NCBI GenBank assembly: GCA_965153355.1
Contig: OZ231127.1
Coordinates: forward strand, 17,980,001 to 18,044,000
DNA: 64,000 bases
Direction of reading: 5' to 3'
Source: Flaccisagitta enflata
Lineage: Eukaryota > Chaetognatha > Sagittoidea > Aphragmophora
Numbering within the stretch: position 1 is the first letter of the stretch; each line of letters begins with the position of its first letter. Below the pieces are notes generated by a model, which had not been told where the DNA came from, did no database searches, and saw nothing but the letters and a program-made list of their open reading frames with translations. This document shows positions 35,601 through 48,244 of the stretch, in pieces. The translations under genes and the position numbers were made by a program.

Positions 35601-37326
35601 GCCTTTTCGTACCCATCGCAGGTGTGGTACAGAGCTTCTGGTCTGCCCTAATTTTTTTTGTGTTCTTGCCAAATGATCATGACTGACAACACAGTGGTCC
35701 ATTTGCAATATCAGCAGCGCCCGACCGCCCGTGACATCACCAATGAAATCCTGTAACTTTTCTTTCTCAGTCTATTCTGTGTTTGGACGATCCCTGGAAT
35801 ACTCGTTGTCGCCACTGCGCTTTTACTTCGTGATTTACCTCTGTTGCCTTCAATTTTATCTCAGTCATTGGGAAAAGTACAACACTGGAGTATTATTTTT
35901 ACCATGGGGTTATGACGCTAGCCAGGTAACTGTTGTTTTTGGAAACTTGACAACACTTGCCACGGCCACGTGACCAAAATAAACTTCTTGCCATCTCAAA
36001 AATACTTGTTTCTTGAAACTAGCTCGCTCTCATGTTCGTCTATTTGGTGACGTTTTTCTTTGGAGTTGATTTGTGGAAGTTTACCTTCCCAGGTAAGCCA
36101 CATGCTCACCGATGTCGTCAGTGATATGGAAGCAATAAACATATATGGACGGTTGGTTTCATTTTCATCATAATTTTTATATTTCATTTGACAATCTTTC
36201 GTTTCCAATCGGACGTTTCTCCCTCGATCACTTGGTTGTAAATTGAAAAATCCAACACTTCCACTCCTGCCTGCATCCTATCGTTTAGCTTTCACACCCA
36301 TGGATAATCGTTTTGAAAACAATATGCGATTTGTATGGTCCCGTGATAATATGTAATATGTACATGTATATGTATGGTATTTATTGTTTTCAGTGATTAA
36401 TTTATCGTTTGCTCAATGCTCGGAAATATTTTTCTACCTCGCTGCTGTCGCCGCGACGTTGCCTATGAGTCTATGGAACATGTGAGTTTAGAATCCCACT
36501 GCATTAGCTTTGCTGTTACATGGCGCTGTTGATATTGTCAAAATTATTCATATCCATCCTCTTCTACAATGGCAGTTACAAGTCGGTGCGGGACGGCACT
36601 GGAAAAGGAAAGACATTTTGGGAAGGCAATCAGCCGTGGGTCCCTCTCGTGGTCCTGTTTATTCTTACCACGATTTGGGCTTGCAAGTCGCCCACAAACA
36701 TTTTGGAAAGTCAACCGAGATTGTTTTACTGGATGTGTGGAACGATTTTCTCTAACATCACTTGTCGCCTGATTGTCGCCCAGGTGAGTGGGCTTGCCGA
36801 AATATGAGCCACTGAGAAACGAGATAAAGCATTGAAAGGCACATATAATTGTTGCTAAATGCAGTAGATAACCATCATCCAATTGACAATGAATAAATTA
36901 CCTTATACATTGATTCTGATTATTGCCATGACTTATGATGTGTCAGATGTCGTCTACGCGTTCACCGGCTTTCAACTCGTTACTGGTGGTTTTGTTGGTT
37001 AGCTTGGGGTTGATTTTCATACCGTATGGTGATGCGGTCGAGAGTAGGTAAGGTCATGACACATCGACTGTGTTCCTCATTGCATCCACAGAAAAATTTA
37101 TGTTCTGGGCTTCGTATGAGATGCTTATATTTCCACCATGGCATTTTTCTTGGTTCCCAAGTATCGATGAATACTTTGCATTCGCTCTGCCTGTCTTGTC
37201 TTTTCTTTCTTTCTCTGTTAGCGCTCTCTCTTTCTCTTTCTGTTCTCTTTCTCTTTCTGTTCTCTTTCTCTTTCTATTCTCTTTCTTTCTGTTCTCTCTC
37301 TTTCTGTTCTCTCTCTTTTTGTCTCT

Positions 37327-37423
<97 letters not shown>

Positions 37424-38762
37424 ACACAGATAGAACGACACAAACAGGAAGACAGAACAACAAACAAACAAACCTGACGAATTGATTGTTTTTGAGCACT
37501 ACTGAAATTCTTGCCTATTTTGGAAATATTTCTAACGACCTTCTTCCCAACCTTTCAATCTTTACAGCGTATTATGGGTTCTAAGCGGTATCGTTACGCT
37601 TGCCCACATTCATTACGGCGTTTGCATCGTCAGACAAATGAGCGATCATTTCAGAATCTTTACCTTTTCTCTTGCGGTAAGTTGATCTCGATAATGGCCA
37701 GCTCAATTTCAGCGTTCTCATTGGCTTTCCCTTTCCAACTAGACAGGCCTGTATGTTGTTCCGTATTCGCCCCCCCCCCGTGGGGGGGGAGAAATAATCA
37801 AAGGGTTTGGATAAAGGGAAGGAAAAAGGAGGAAAAAAGAGAAAAAAAAAAAACTTGGGGAAAATATAACTTTTGGCTGTAAAAAATCATAAAACATGAT
37901 AAGTTAAACACAATTTAACACTATTTAAACCTTAAACACCCAGTTTTAGTGGTTTATGGGGAAGAAAAACATTAATTTGTTATCGCGATACATTGCGGGG
38001 AAGAAAATCAAAGGTGGGGGGGATGGAAATAATCAAAGGTAATGGAATTTTATACACCCCTGCAACTAGAACGATTTTAATGTATAGCAGATCTCGTCTA
38101 GACTTGAGATGATGGGGGCAAGTATGATAGGGAGAGAAATAAAGTTAGGGAAATCAAGTTAGGGAACTTGAAATAGTAAAAAAATGATTTATTGCCTATG
38201 ACAGTCGGTTGCCATTGAAACACATTTCCATATATTTTTGCTAAAATATCAATATATTGAGAGATTTTTTATAGAAACACTGCTCAAAATCCAATTTGCA
38301 ACAACTTTCCCATTATGTTTTGTAAGAATATCGCTCCTTTGGCTGTTGCTATGGAGCACATCCATGTGTGACAACCCTTTCATGGTTTCTAGCAACCACT
38401 TATGCAATATTCTTACAGTACATATTGTACATAAGTTAAACATATTTGATTTTGAGTTATGTTCCTTAAAAAAATCTCTCAAAATATTAATGTTTTAGCA
38501 ACAATTCATGGAAAAGTGTTTCTATGGCAATCAGATATTATGAGGAATTAAGCATTTTTTAATTAACAATCCAATTATCACCCCCTTAGCTTTATTTGGT
38601 TATCTACAATGCTTGCCCCTGTTATCTCAAGTCTAGACAAGATCTACTGATGTGACCAAAAACTGATTTTCCCCTGTACAGAAAAAGTACGTCGTTGGAA
38701 ATGGCGAGGCGTCAAAGTCTCTGCTTGAAGAAACTCCTTCGGAAGGAACCATGACAAATTGA
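32681..38762 (+). CDS. SELENOI: Ethanolaminephosphotransferase 1 (SELENOI type, no selenocysteine)
   Basis: Eleven exons: 32681-32812, 33162-33300, 35165-35248, 35547-35621, 35771-35925, 36023-36092, 36394-36481, 36576-36783, 36947-37047, 37568-37676, 38682-38762 (1242 nt, 413 aa; the human protein is of similar length). All GT-AG, phases agree. The enzyme transfers phosphoethanolamine from CDP-ethanolamine to diacylglycerol in the Kennedy pathway, in ER/Golgi membranes. The CDP-alcohol phosphotransferase signature is complete and spans exons 3-4: D111-G112, A115-R116, G125, D129, D133 ([11 protein letters not shown], then [13 protein letters not shown]). SELENOI-type rather than CEPT1-type features: [53 protein letters not shown]. 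About ten hydrophobic helices follow the family pattern. The last exon encodes a polar tail with no in-frame UGA before the stop, so the vertebrate Sec site is absent. Introns 2 and 10 contain transposons. Confidence 0.94.
33377..35037. mobile_element. Older hairpin-bounded element, split by a nested insertion
   Basis: Starts gggaaaaaagtcgaagtcag then tcttcgactttttgac (hairpin) and ends near ggcgacagccgcca. The same sequence runs uninterrupted at 44984-45797. Here positions 33564-34559 are a separate inserted element. Located in EPT1 intron 2. Confidence 0.85.
33564..34559. mobile_element. 1-kb element with GTCCGCGACGGA ends, copy 2 (nested)
   Basis: Same ends and internal tandem units as 29883-30898. 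Flanked by a perfect 8-bp duplication atattgtt (33556-33563 and 34560-34567). It interrupts the older element, whose other copy lacks it. Confidence 0.9.
37200..37422. repeat. CT-rich tract ending in (CT)n
   Basis: tctttctgttctctttctc-type units grade into a pure CT run of about 80 bp (37336-37421). EPT1 intron 9. Confidence 0.95.
37744..38062. mobile_element. hAT-type MITE, copy 3
   Basis: Starts caggcctgtatg, ends tatacacccctg, flanked by a perfect 8-bp duplication caactaga (37736-37743 and 38063-38070). Contains the C-run/G-run hairpin seen in copy 1. EPT1 intron 10. Confidence 0.92.
38086..38649. mobile_element. Mariner-like MITE, copy 3
   Basis: Ends gcagatctcgtctagacttg and its inverse caagtctagacaagatctac match 13106-13646. 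It ends 32 bp before the last EPT1 exon. The flanking TA is not clean here. Confidence 0.8.
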
Positions 38763-39561
38763 CATTTCACATTTTCACATTTGGTGTAGTATTTATTTTG
38801 GATTTTTTTTATTTTCCCGGGTATCATACCCCGGAGATTGTTGCACCCGGATATCATACCCCGGAGATAATGTTATACCCGGATTTCGTACTCTGGAAAT
38901 CATGTTCCTATGGAAGCATCCATTCAGAATTTTTGTCCTTCAATCATTTAAAAATTATTTGTTTACATTCTCGTCCTGGTGAAATACTCTGTTATCCTTT
39001 TTTCTGTTCGTGTGACATTTTCCTCTTTCTTTTGTGTACTTTCATTTTTCGCCCTGAATTTTATGGACATAAATCTTTGGTTTGTCCAATTGCGCTTTAG
39101 CCTGTTTTCTGGGTCAGGGTCGGTAGTGGGGCTTGTGGTTTTTCGCTAGGAATTGAAGTAGTCAAGGTTTTAAAATAATTAGTAAAAAGTTGACCACTTT
39201 TTTTCAGTGTAGTTAACTACTAAAAGTTGTTCAAAATTTTAGCCTCTTTTTGTTTTATCCACGGAAATATTTTCATAAAGACTGGCATTCCCATTGAAAT
39301 TTTACAAAGGTATATTTGCCCCAGTAAATTTTGGCTCAAACATAACAAGTTTCTTTGTTTTAACCGTAAAGAAAAATTTACCCCTTACAAATTGTTATGA
39401 ACATTTAATTCTTTTAAATATCCCTTATATTTGCAAGAAAATAGCTGATTTTTGTCATTTTGCACCCAAAAATTGATCAATTAGTTTACTAGTTAATTTT
39501 GTTTAGTTAACTACAGGTGTTCTCAAAGTTTTAACTACTTAACAAACTAGTTAAAGTTAAC
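38763..39561. other. Non-genic, AT-rich; small tandem repeat
   Basis: 38817-38905 holds about three degenerate 30-bp units (cccggatatcataccccgga). This span must include the EPT1 3' UTR. Nothing else recognised. Confidence 0.6.
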
Positions 39562-39563
39562 TA

Positions 39564-40158
39564 ACAGTAGCGACAGAAAATTCCGGACAACATGTTTTGC
39601 TCATTGTTGCTAACCCAAAAGCTTGACCAATAAAAAATTCATGACCATTAGAAATATTTTAGAAAAATCTTTCTAATGCCACCTTGCTGGTATCTGTGGC
39701 TTTGTTCGTTTAGAAATGGTAAAGGTTTGAAGAAAAATATCACCTTTTGGAAAAGGGGCAAATATTGTTTTTTTTTCTATTAGTAATTTTTGTCTTAACG
39801 TTTTTCTTAAAAATGCAATTCAGGTTTGTCACAGCTACTTGATATCCATGAGCAAATTAAAGAGCTTCGAATTTTCTTCAAAATGGCGCCAAGAACGAAT
39901 TTTTTACTATGTGTGTTTAGTTTCGCTGTTAAAAAAAAAAAAAACATGACAATTTTGTAGTGAATTCTCAAATTCCTGACAACCTGTCTTCATTCCAATG
40001 CCATATCTAAACGAATAAAGGTAAAACAACCAGAAACATCTCATTTGAAAGATCTTCCGCAGAGCTACAAAACGGTCACCAATTTTCCTTAATTTTTCTC
40101 ATTGCTTGGGTGTAAAATACTGACAAACATGTTGTCCGGAATTTTCTGTCGCTACTGT
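39564..40158. mobile_element. Mariner-type MITE, 595 bp
   Basis: Inverted ends of about 34 bp begin acagtagcgacagaaaattc and end with the exact inverse (gaattttctgtcgctactgt), flanked by TA on both sides (39562-39563, 40159-40160). AT-rich core without transposase. Confidence 0.9.
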
Positions 40159-40574
40159 TACTTCGAGTCCTACTTTTTGCCGTCTGTATTCCAATTGTAC
40201 CTCATCAGCGACATCACTGCCAGTGGTTGCGCCATTTTCGTCATACAAAGTAGTCGTCGTGCCTTCAAGATAGGTTGGTTGATCTAATGCATAAGCGTAA
40301 AAAATGTGTTAGCTTTGTGAGAAATGAAAGGAGAACACCAATTGAGGCTCAATAGTCTTAATTGAGGCTCAAGGCGTGCCCAGACAAAAATCGATACATG
40401 GCGATCTTTGGGTGGACGTGTTTGGGTGGGCAGGGGCAGTAGAGCGAATCTGCAAGCATTAGCGCCTCATACGGATGAAGGGACTAAAATGCAGCTTATA
40501 GAGGCGCGTAGCGCGTTATGCCTCAGAATCCGTGACCCATGGATGTGTCTAACTAGGCAATGAAGCAGCTTTTT

Positions 40575-40988
40575 GGGCAGCGGCCCCAAAGGGCCGATGT
40601 CCTGTAGGACACAGGGGTGAATTTCCATATGTCCGTCGTTCCGTCTTTCCGTCCGTCCGCCCCCCCCTGCAGCTTTCCAACCCTCAAATTCCCATCGGAT
40701 AACATGGGAAATTGTTAAAATGCAAACTTCCCATTGAACAACATGGAAAATTTACAAAAAAAAAAAAGCATGTATCTCATTGAATAACATGGAAAATTAA
40801 TGAAAACTAAAAAGAATGTAAAATTCCCATTGAATAACATGGTAAATTGGCAAGAAATTGAAAAAAATGCATAATTTCCATTGAATATCATGGAAAATTG
40901 CTACTAAGGCCTCCAATATGCCCTCTCAGGATTTATGGAAATTCACCCCTGTGTCCTACAGAACATCAGCCCTTTGGGGCCGCTGCCC
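40575..40988. mobile_element. Fold-back element, best-preserved copy of the GGGCAGCGGCCCC family
   Basis: Arms of about 65 bp: gggcagcggccccaaagggc, gatgtcctgtaggacacagg, ggtgaatttccatat, each mirrored at the right end. The core has five units of aattcccattgaataacatg. No ORF and no clear target duplication. Confidence 0.88.
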
Positions 40989-40999
40989 TGCTATCACTT

Positions 41000-41668
<669 letters not shown>

Positions 41669-41941
41669 ATCTATGTAACTTGTCTTGCGCTTTTCAAGGC
41701 CTCTTTTCGTTTCATCTCCTTGTTTCGGACCTACATCCTCTCTTCAAAACAGCACCTAAGCTGCATTTACGTCAGGATATTTTTAGCAAAAGCAGCACTT
41801 AACTATTTCTAACGCTACTTTTTGCGGATGTTAAAGTCTTACCTATCGTCCCATTCGTGGCTATGCCGTTTGTACTTTGTAGTTGAAATCTAGCGCTGGC
41901 TCCCGTTTTCTGCTTTGTCCGTCAAGTCATTTTATCGTTTT

Positions 41942-42000
41942 GGGCAGCAGCCCCGAAGGGGTCGATGACCTACAGGGTGAACAACCTCAAGTGGGGGAAA
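41942..42000. mobile_element. One-sided GGGCAGCGGCCCC-family end
   Basis: gggcagcagccccgaaggg followed by tcgatgacctacagggtgaa; no inverted partner found nearby. Confidence 0.5.
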
Positions 42001-42283
42001 GTAAAAGCTAATTACACATAAATAATGTGAAATAATGTGAAAGTTCCTCTCCAACCTCAAAAATTTGCTCATTGTTTCACAATCTAACCCAAGTTGCAAG
42101 GAAGAAACTGACATGACTATATTAGGATGGATAAGAAAAACCTTAAAGGTATTTATGGTACCTCAGGTAGAAACCAAAAATGCAATACACTTTTTATTTT
42201 TTATAAGAACCTAGTTTATAAGAACATCAAGGCTTGAAATTGCTCTAAAATTAAGAACATCATTGTTATTTTATTAGTAGCTA

Positions 42284-42725
42284 CAGTACGTTTAGTTCAA
42301 AGACGGCTTTTTTGGAGGCTCCCCTCATAGTCACATTTTTGCCCAAACTGTCATTATCTATACATTTTCTTAAAGCCCATGATTGACTTTGTTGCCTAAA
42401 GAAATTTCAGCTCAATCGGAGCAACCTAACCTTGAGAAAAAGAAATTCGAGAGTTTCCCCCAGGTTCGAACTCGTAGCTCAACAAAGAAATGTCACTAGC
42501 AATAAGAAACATTCCCAGTTGAAGTCCAGAGCGTTAACCACTAGACCAAACTGCGAGCCGTGACATAGCAGTGAGCATCATTGATCAAATTCTTACTTCG
42601 CAACCAAAACCGCGAAACGAACTTTTCGAAATTGAAGATTTGTAACAAACACCTTTCATCTTCAGCAAGCTGCCAAACGCGAACTAGGAAAGATAAAAGC
42701 ATGCGGTTTTCACCATCAGATAGAT
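42284..42725 (-). mobile_element. SINE-like element with tRNA-like promoter, copy 1
   Basis: On the minus strand an A-box-like tggtctagtggttaacgc and a B-box-like gagttcgaacc are about 65 bp apart. The sequence on both sides matches 48245-48700, including the shared end tgaactaaacgtactgta. Not a functional tRNA: the cloverleaf is not complete. Confidence 0.75.
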
Positions 42726-42803
42726 TTTTAACAGCTCTATATAATGAATAAAATTGATGGCCCATTTGATTCTGTCAATAATTAGTCTAAATTTGAAAAC
42801 AAG

Positions 42804-42807
42804 TGTG

Positions 42808-42904
<97 letters not shown>
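42804..42904. repeat. (GT)n microsatellite
   Basis: Near-pure GT run of about 50 units. Confidence 0.97.
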
Positions 42905-42905
<1 letters not shown>

Positions 42906-43079
42906 TGAATGTGTGTGAGTGTGTGTATGAATGTGAGGGCGTTAGTGAGTCCTGGTAACCCTCGCTTCTGTCAAGCAGTAAATATCTCCAAAACGTTCCT
43001 TTTGAAAACAAAAGTCTCAACTTCATTTAGCCGTGACAATATCGGATTAAAAATTGGAGAATCAGAAGTTTACTAGAAA

Positions 43080-43670
43080 AAACATTCCCAATTACCACAA
43101 CAATTATAACAACATCAACGACCACAACCACAAAAAAAAAAAAAAAATATCAGTATTGGAAATGAAACATAAACATTTGTTATTTGAACATAGACATTCA
43201 ATATTGAAACAAACTTTTGACCATAACAAATATAGACATACGATATTAAAACATAAACATTTGTTATTGAAACTAATATTTCATACTAAAACATAAACAT
43301 TTGATATTAAAACAAACATTCAATAGTAAAACATAAACATTCAATATCAAAACAAAAACATTCGATACTAAACATAAATATTCAATATTAAAGCATAAAC
43401 ATTGGATATCAAAACAAAGATTCAATATTAAAACATAAATATTCAATACTTAAACATCAACATTGGATTTTGAAACAAACATTAAAACATAAACATTCGA
43501 AATGGAAACATAAACGTTCGATACTGAAACAAACATTAAATAATAAATATTCGATATCGAAATATAAACATTTAACATAAAAACTTAAACATTCAATATT
43601 AAAACATCAACCTTCGATATTTAAACATTCTTTAGTAAAACAAACATTGGATATAAAGACAAAGTTTTGA
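43080..43670. repeat. Degenerate AT-rich tandem repeat
   Basis: Loose repetition of aaacataaacattcgatatt-type 20-24-mers across about 0.6 kb. Older and more diverged than the other arrays. Confidence 0.75.
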
Positions 43671-43799
43671 CGATTTTCATGGGCTATTTGTTGATGCAGG
43701 CTTTTTATAATTTTACACATTGTACTTCTTGTTTGTAATCGTAACACTTGTTCGATACGCTTTCAAAAATACCGTTCGAATCGATACACAACATAGCAG

Positions 43800-44875
43800 C
43801 GGCAACAGCAACCAACGCGTCAGCGGAAACAGCACTGAACGCGTCCCAGAGTCAACTTGATCTCTTTCCCACACAATCACAGGAACAACGCCAATGACAT
43901 CAAATCGCGATGTTCAACACTTAGTTTTCCCCAGTGATACAGAGAGGAACAAAGAAAAGTTTGATCAAAACATGAAACAGTATATCGAATCAGTGATGGC
44001 AAACTGGAAAAACAAATTAAGGAATTGATTGAGAACTTGACTTCCGACGGTAAAGAAAGAGAAGCTCTTTTTTGTCAATAGAATTCCGACAAGATAGACG
44101 CTGAACAGGGAGAAATAAAGAAATGGGAGAAAAAATTTGAAAGGCTTCGATCGTACCCTGACAACCCTTCATTTGAAGAGGAGGATGAAAATCAACGTTT
44201 GGCGAAAAAAAACTCCCACGGCTTCTACGCATCAGAATGACGGTAAACGCAATCCATCAAAAAAACGCCCTCAGAAAAAGACAACTGGCAATCGGAACGC
44301 CGGCAGTGGATCAAGTGCAAGTGGTCCAGCGAACAATTTCCACACAGTTCCATCAAAACAAAAACCAAGGAATGAGGGTGGAAAAGAGCCGCCTGATCAA
44401 CGCAACAATCCACCATATGGTTTTGAAACTTAAGGTTACAATCATGGTGACAACGATGGTGGCCGCGGCGGTGGTTGCGGCGGTGGTCGTGGTCGAGGTC
44501 GCAGTGGTGGTCGTGGTGGTGGTTGCGGCGTTGGCCGTGGCGGTGGTCGCGGCGGTAGTCGCGGCGGTGGTCGCGGCAGCAGTCATAACAGCGGTTATGG
44601 CGGTGTTCGTGGTGGGAGTCATAGCAGTGGTCGTGGTGGCGATCGAGGCGGCAAAGGCGGAGGCCGTGGCGGATTCGGCGGCAGCGACGGCAACAGCAAC
44701 GGCAGCGGCAGCGGCAGTGGCAGCGGCGGCGATGATCACGGCGGACTTAACAATGACAGCGGCGGTGGCGGTAGCGGCAGTTACAAAAAATATTTATTAC
44801 AAAGAGTAATGTTATCATTTTTGCACTTTATATGCTTTACACACTTTTCATTTTAAAAGAACATTGATTTTTTAG
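43800..44875 (+). pseudogene. Degenerate RGG-rich reading frame, possibly an old retroelement ORF
   Basis: Protein-like sequence runs on through at least two frame changes and two stops. A segment from ATG at 43893 reads MTSNRDVQHLVFPSD; then a coiled-coil-like acidic stretch (about 44000-44200, GEIKKWEKKFERLR); then a basic stretch (44200-44430) ending in TAA at 44431-44433. Past that stop, in the same frame, follow over 100 codons of Gly/Arg/Ser repeats (GGRGGGCGGGRGRGRSGGRG type) to about 44870. The pattern of coiled coil, basic linker and RGG tail fits a nucleic-acid-binding ORF1/gag-like protein, or a processed RNA-binding gene. I cannot choose. The long Ala/Val ORFs here are other frames of the GGT repeat. 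Confidence 0.45.
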
Positions 44876-44983
44876 TGAGCCTCAGCATTTTTATTTTTAG
44901 CCCTGTTTTGAGGCTCAAGCGTTTTTATCATGCTTTTGTTTTTCAATTAGATAATATCTTTATAATTGTACATCTATATTATC

Positions 44984-45797
44984 GGGAAAAAAGTCGAAGT
45001 CAGTCTTCGACTTTTTGACATATTCGAGAGAAACAGGGTTTTCATTTTCTTATGGGAAAGTTGGGCATCTCCACCACCGATTGCACCCTCGGACAAATTG
45101 ATAGGGTAATTTGATAATTCTTTTCATTTGGCGCTAACAGAATGCTCCACGACAAATATTTTTCGCTATGATTTTTTAAAGATTTATTTATGAAAAATTT
45201 GAATATAATTTTTTTTTTTTTTACGATTTTGTGTAGGATCAATAAAGGAGTGTATTTATGTTTATGTGAGCATGCAAATACAAAAAAAAACATGTTTATG
45301 AGCACAGCTGCTCACCTGTGAGGGCGTTTTTTAGCATTTTAGCTCATTTAGCTCACTTAGTTCAGTCTATTCTTTCTGATTTCAAATATGATTAAAGACT
45401 AAATATTTTCATACTTGCTTAAGCAAGCAATTAAAAAAACAAGTCAGTGAGCAGAGCTGCTCATCTGTGCCAGCGTTTTTAAGTATTCTAGCTCATTTAG
45501 CTTGCTCTTTTTCTCTGATTTTTAATAGGATAGATAAATTAATGTTTTGATTTAAGCATGCAAGTACAAGGAAGCATATCAGTGAGCAAAGCTGATTGTC
45601 TGATTGAATTATTTTGAATATTTTAGCTCATCTAGCTCATTTGGCTCAGTCCTGATTTTCAATGCAATCAATACATACCATTGCTTTTGATTCGATCTAA
45701 TAAAAAAAAAGATTTCAATGACGGAAGATGAAAGCATGGTGAAAATTGACCACTGCTCATGACTTTTTTCCTCACGGCGACAGCCGCCATTACTGGT
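44984..45797. mobile_element. Hairpin-bounded element, uninterrupted copy
   Basis: Start hairpin aaaagtcgaag/cttcgactttt, end hairpin ggcgacagccgcc. Inside, three diverged units of about 150 bp with atttagctcacttagttcag and gcatgcaaatac. Matches 33377-35037 minus its insertion. Confidence 0.85.
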
Positions 45798-46087
45798 AAT
45801 GATGTTTTTTTTAGCAATTGTGAAAAAACATTTAAATGAATTATTATATTAAGAATCATTATCAAAATATCCATCATTTCGGGTTTTTGATCTAATATTA
45901 CTTTTTTTTTGAAAAAATTATATTCTTATCTTTAAATCTGAGGCTCAGCATGTTCTTAGAATATTCTTAATTATTTGTTAGATTTGAGGCTGAAGTTTTT
46001 ATAAACAGAGTTCTTATGAAGAGAAAAGCGTGTACATCACTCTTAAAAGAAATTGTCTTCTATCACATTTCTTTTTTATTTTTAACA

Positions 46088-46270
46088 AGGCCGGATACAC
46101 GGCTACCGGAGTCGCGTGCGGGTGGGCAGGGGCCATATTTGAGGTCACCAAACTATTTGGGCAGGAGCAGCGAGGTCAAAGAAATAAAATGATAAAAAAA
46201 GTAAAGTGTGACCAACCGACCAACCGACCGGCCGACAAAGCGGGTTGTAGAGTCGCGTGCACGCGACTAA
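46088..46270 (+). mobile_element. Hairpin-ended short element (AGTCGCGTGC family)
   Basis: Starts aaggccggatacacggctac, has gcgtgcgggtgggcaggggc and a CCAACCGAC array, and ends with the self-complementary agtcgcgtgcacgcgact followed by AAAAA. Confidence 0.75.
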
Positions 46271-46679
46271 AAATCCCGAATTCATTTGTCTGGTTTTTTT
46301 TTTCTTTTTTTTCTTTTTTTATCGAAACAATTTTTTTTTAGTGATACTTGATTATTTTGCAACTTGAAACACATCAAAATTACAGTAAAGAAATACTGGA
46401 AAATTTCGGAGATCTTTATTTGCCCCTGATTTTCAACCCAGTTCAGTTTGTTTTGAAACAATATAGGCCTCAAACGCGTAACATTTTCTCCTTTATCTTG
46501 CTCTGGCCGGCTCATCAGACATGTGCTCTGTAAATTTTAGGCAGTAGTTTAAAGTCCTATGAAGTAGCGAACATCGTTATTTGCGTATACACCTTTTGAA
46601 AGCGATTGCGCGCGCCGCGCTCATTGACATTTAATTGCGAAACCTTAAAAACCCTAAAAGACCTTTATTCTGTAATCAA

Positions 46680-46864
46680 CAAGGCCAGATACACGGCTAC
46701 CCTAGTCGCGTGGGCTGGAGCAGTGCTTCAGAAGGTCATTAGCGCATCTGGGCAGGAGCAGTATGCTCGAAAAGCTCAAAAGGGCCAAAAAAGTTAAAAG
46801 GCCAACCGACATACCGACGGACTGACATAGCGGGGTGTAGAATCGCTTAGCACGCGACTAAAAA
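46680..46864 (+). mobile_element. Hairpin-ended short element (AGTCGCGTGC family)
   Basis: aaggccagatacacggctac at the start; agcggggtgtagaatcgctt then agcacgcgactaaaaa at the end. Second full copy in the same orientation, 590 bp after the first. Confidence 0.75.
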
Positions 46865-48016
46865 GGGACAAATATCAGGTGTGTTCTGTTTGTTATCACC
46901 TTATGGTCATTTATGCCATAATCATCAGGTGACATCCGTTCCTCTTCGAGACAAATAAACAGTGACGATTTTCGATTAATATCATCCTTTTTACGGTCAG
47001 AATCCCAGGCATAAAATATCTCAATTTGAAAAAAATTATATATATATATATTTTTTTTTGCATAATAAAGCTTTATGCAAAAAGGTTTGAAGACTGAAGT
47101 CAGTCAGTCAGTTATTTTAATTTGATATTGTCGAATATTTTTTTTTGAATTTTGTATAAATAATTTCGTTTCTTGCTATATACGATAAATATTGATAAAA
47201 ATTGAGGCTTTTAGACAAAAAATATTGTATTTGTTCAATTTCTAAGATTTTGTCAAATTCTGATCATTTTTGAAATTTTGAACTTTTATCTTACTTATAT
47301 TTTGCTGTTTTATATTTTTTGTTTATAACTTGAATGTTTAAATAAATCAATAAAATTTGTTCATAATTTCAAAGTAAGGAATAGTTACATGCACGTGACT
47401 AAAAAAATAATGAATATATTCAAATTGATATTGTTTTTTAGGTAAAAATGATAGTTTTTAAAATAATAGTTTTTAAAATGATAGTTTTTAAAATGATAGT
47501 TTTTAAAATGATAGTTTTTATTTCATTGACCACTAATTTAGCAAAATGAATATCATGATGAAAATGATAAGACGGTTTCAAACAACATGGGATTTTAAAA
47601 TCTGAATAAGTTTTTTTTCATATATTTCAGGTGCGGGAATCTGACCAATTGTAACTTTATACTCAGAAAAGATTATTTAAATATCACAGCAAGATTTTAA
47701 GAGAATTGGTAAGACTAATGAATTTCATTAAAGATGATAAAAAATTCATAATCATTATTTTTGTATGGGACTACTTACTAGTAGTAGAATTGCAAAATGA
47801 AAAAAAAAATCTTAATTTGAAGCCAGAAATTCACATACTCTCTCTCTCTCAACCGACCGACCGACCGACCGACCGACCGACCGACGGACAAAGCAGGGTG
47901 TAGAGTCACGTGCACGCGACTAAAGATTGTACAATCACTCATTCTCCTCTAGCGAGCGGCTGGTGGATGGTAGATTTTCGCCATCTTCATAGAAGCTTAC
48001 CGTCGACACATACACA
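46865..48016. other. Non-genic AT-rich stretch
   Basis: Contains an aaaatgatagttttt repeat of four units (47447-47520), a (ATAT)n run (47037-47052) and a truncated hairpin-family end at 47850-47926 (ccgaccgaccgac array then gagtcacgtgcacgcgacta). Confidence 0.65.
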
Positions 48017-48019
48017 CAA

Positions 48020-48083
<64 letters not shown>
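48017..48083. repeat. (CA)n microsatellite
   Basis: About 33 CA units. Confidence 0.96.
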
Positions 48084-48084
<1 letters not shown>

Positions 48085-48244
48085 AGCAGGTGTTCTGTCG
48101 TTTAATTCATTCATAGACGCTTCCATGGAAATTTTTTTCCTTTTTTATAACCAATTTTGCTCAAAGTATTATTTATTGCGTTATTTTGAGATAATGAAGA
48201 AGGTTAATATTCATAATCACCGTAAAAAGCTTTTCAAGGGCTTT

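Noticed and set aside
37026-37499. Ser/Leu and Arg/Glu ORFs over CT runs (also at 41.5, 49.8, 51.6, 54.7, 60.2 and 63 kb)
   Set aside because: Dinucleotide microsatellites translate as SLSL or RERE in open frames; no gene context.
38760-38789. UGA at the end of EPT1 as selenocysteine
   Set aside because: The following eight codons do not resemble the SELENOI tail, and I see no SECIS-like structure that would support it.
44237-44809. 190-codon Val/Ala-rich ORF and the minus-strand Thr/Ala ORF
   Set aside because: Alternative frames of a GGT/GGC trinucleotide stretch whose RGG frame is more protein-like.
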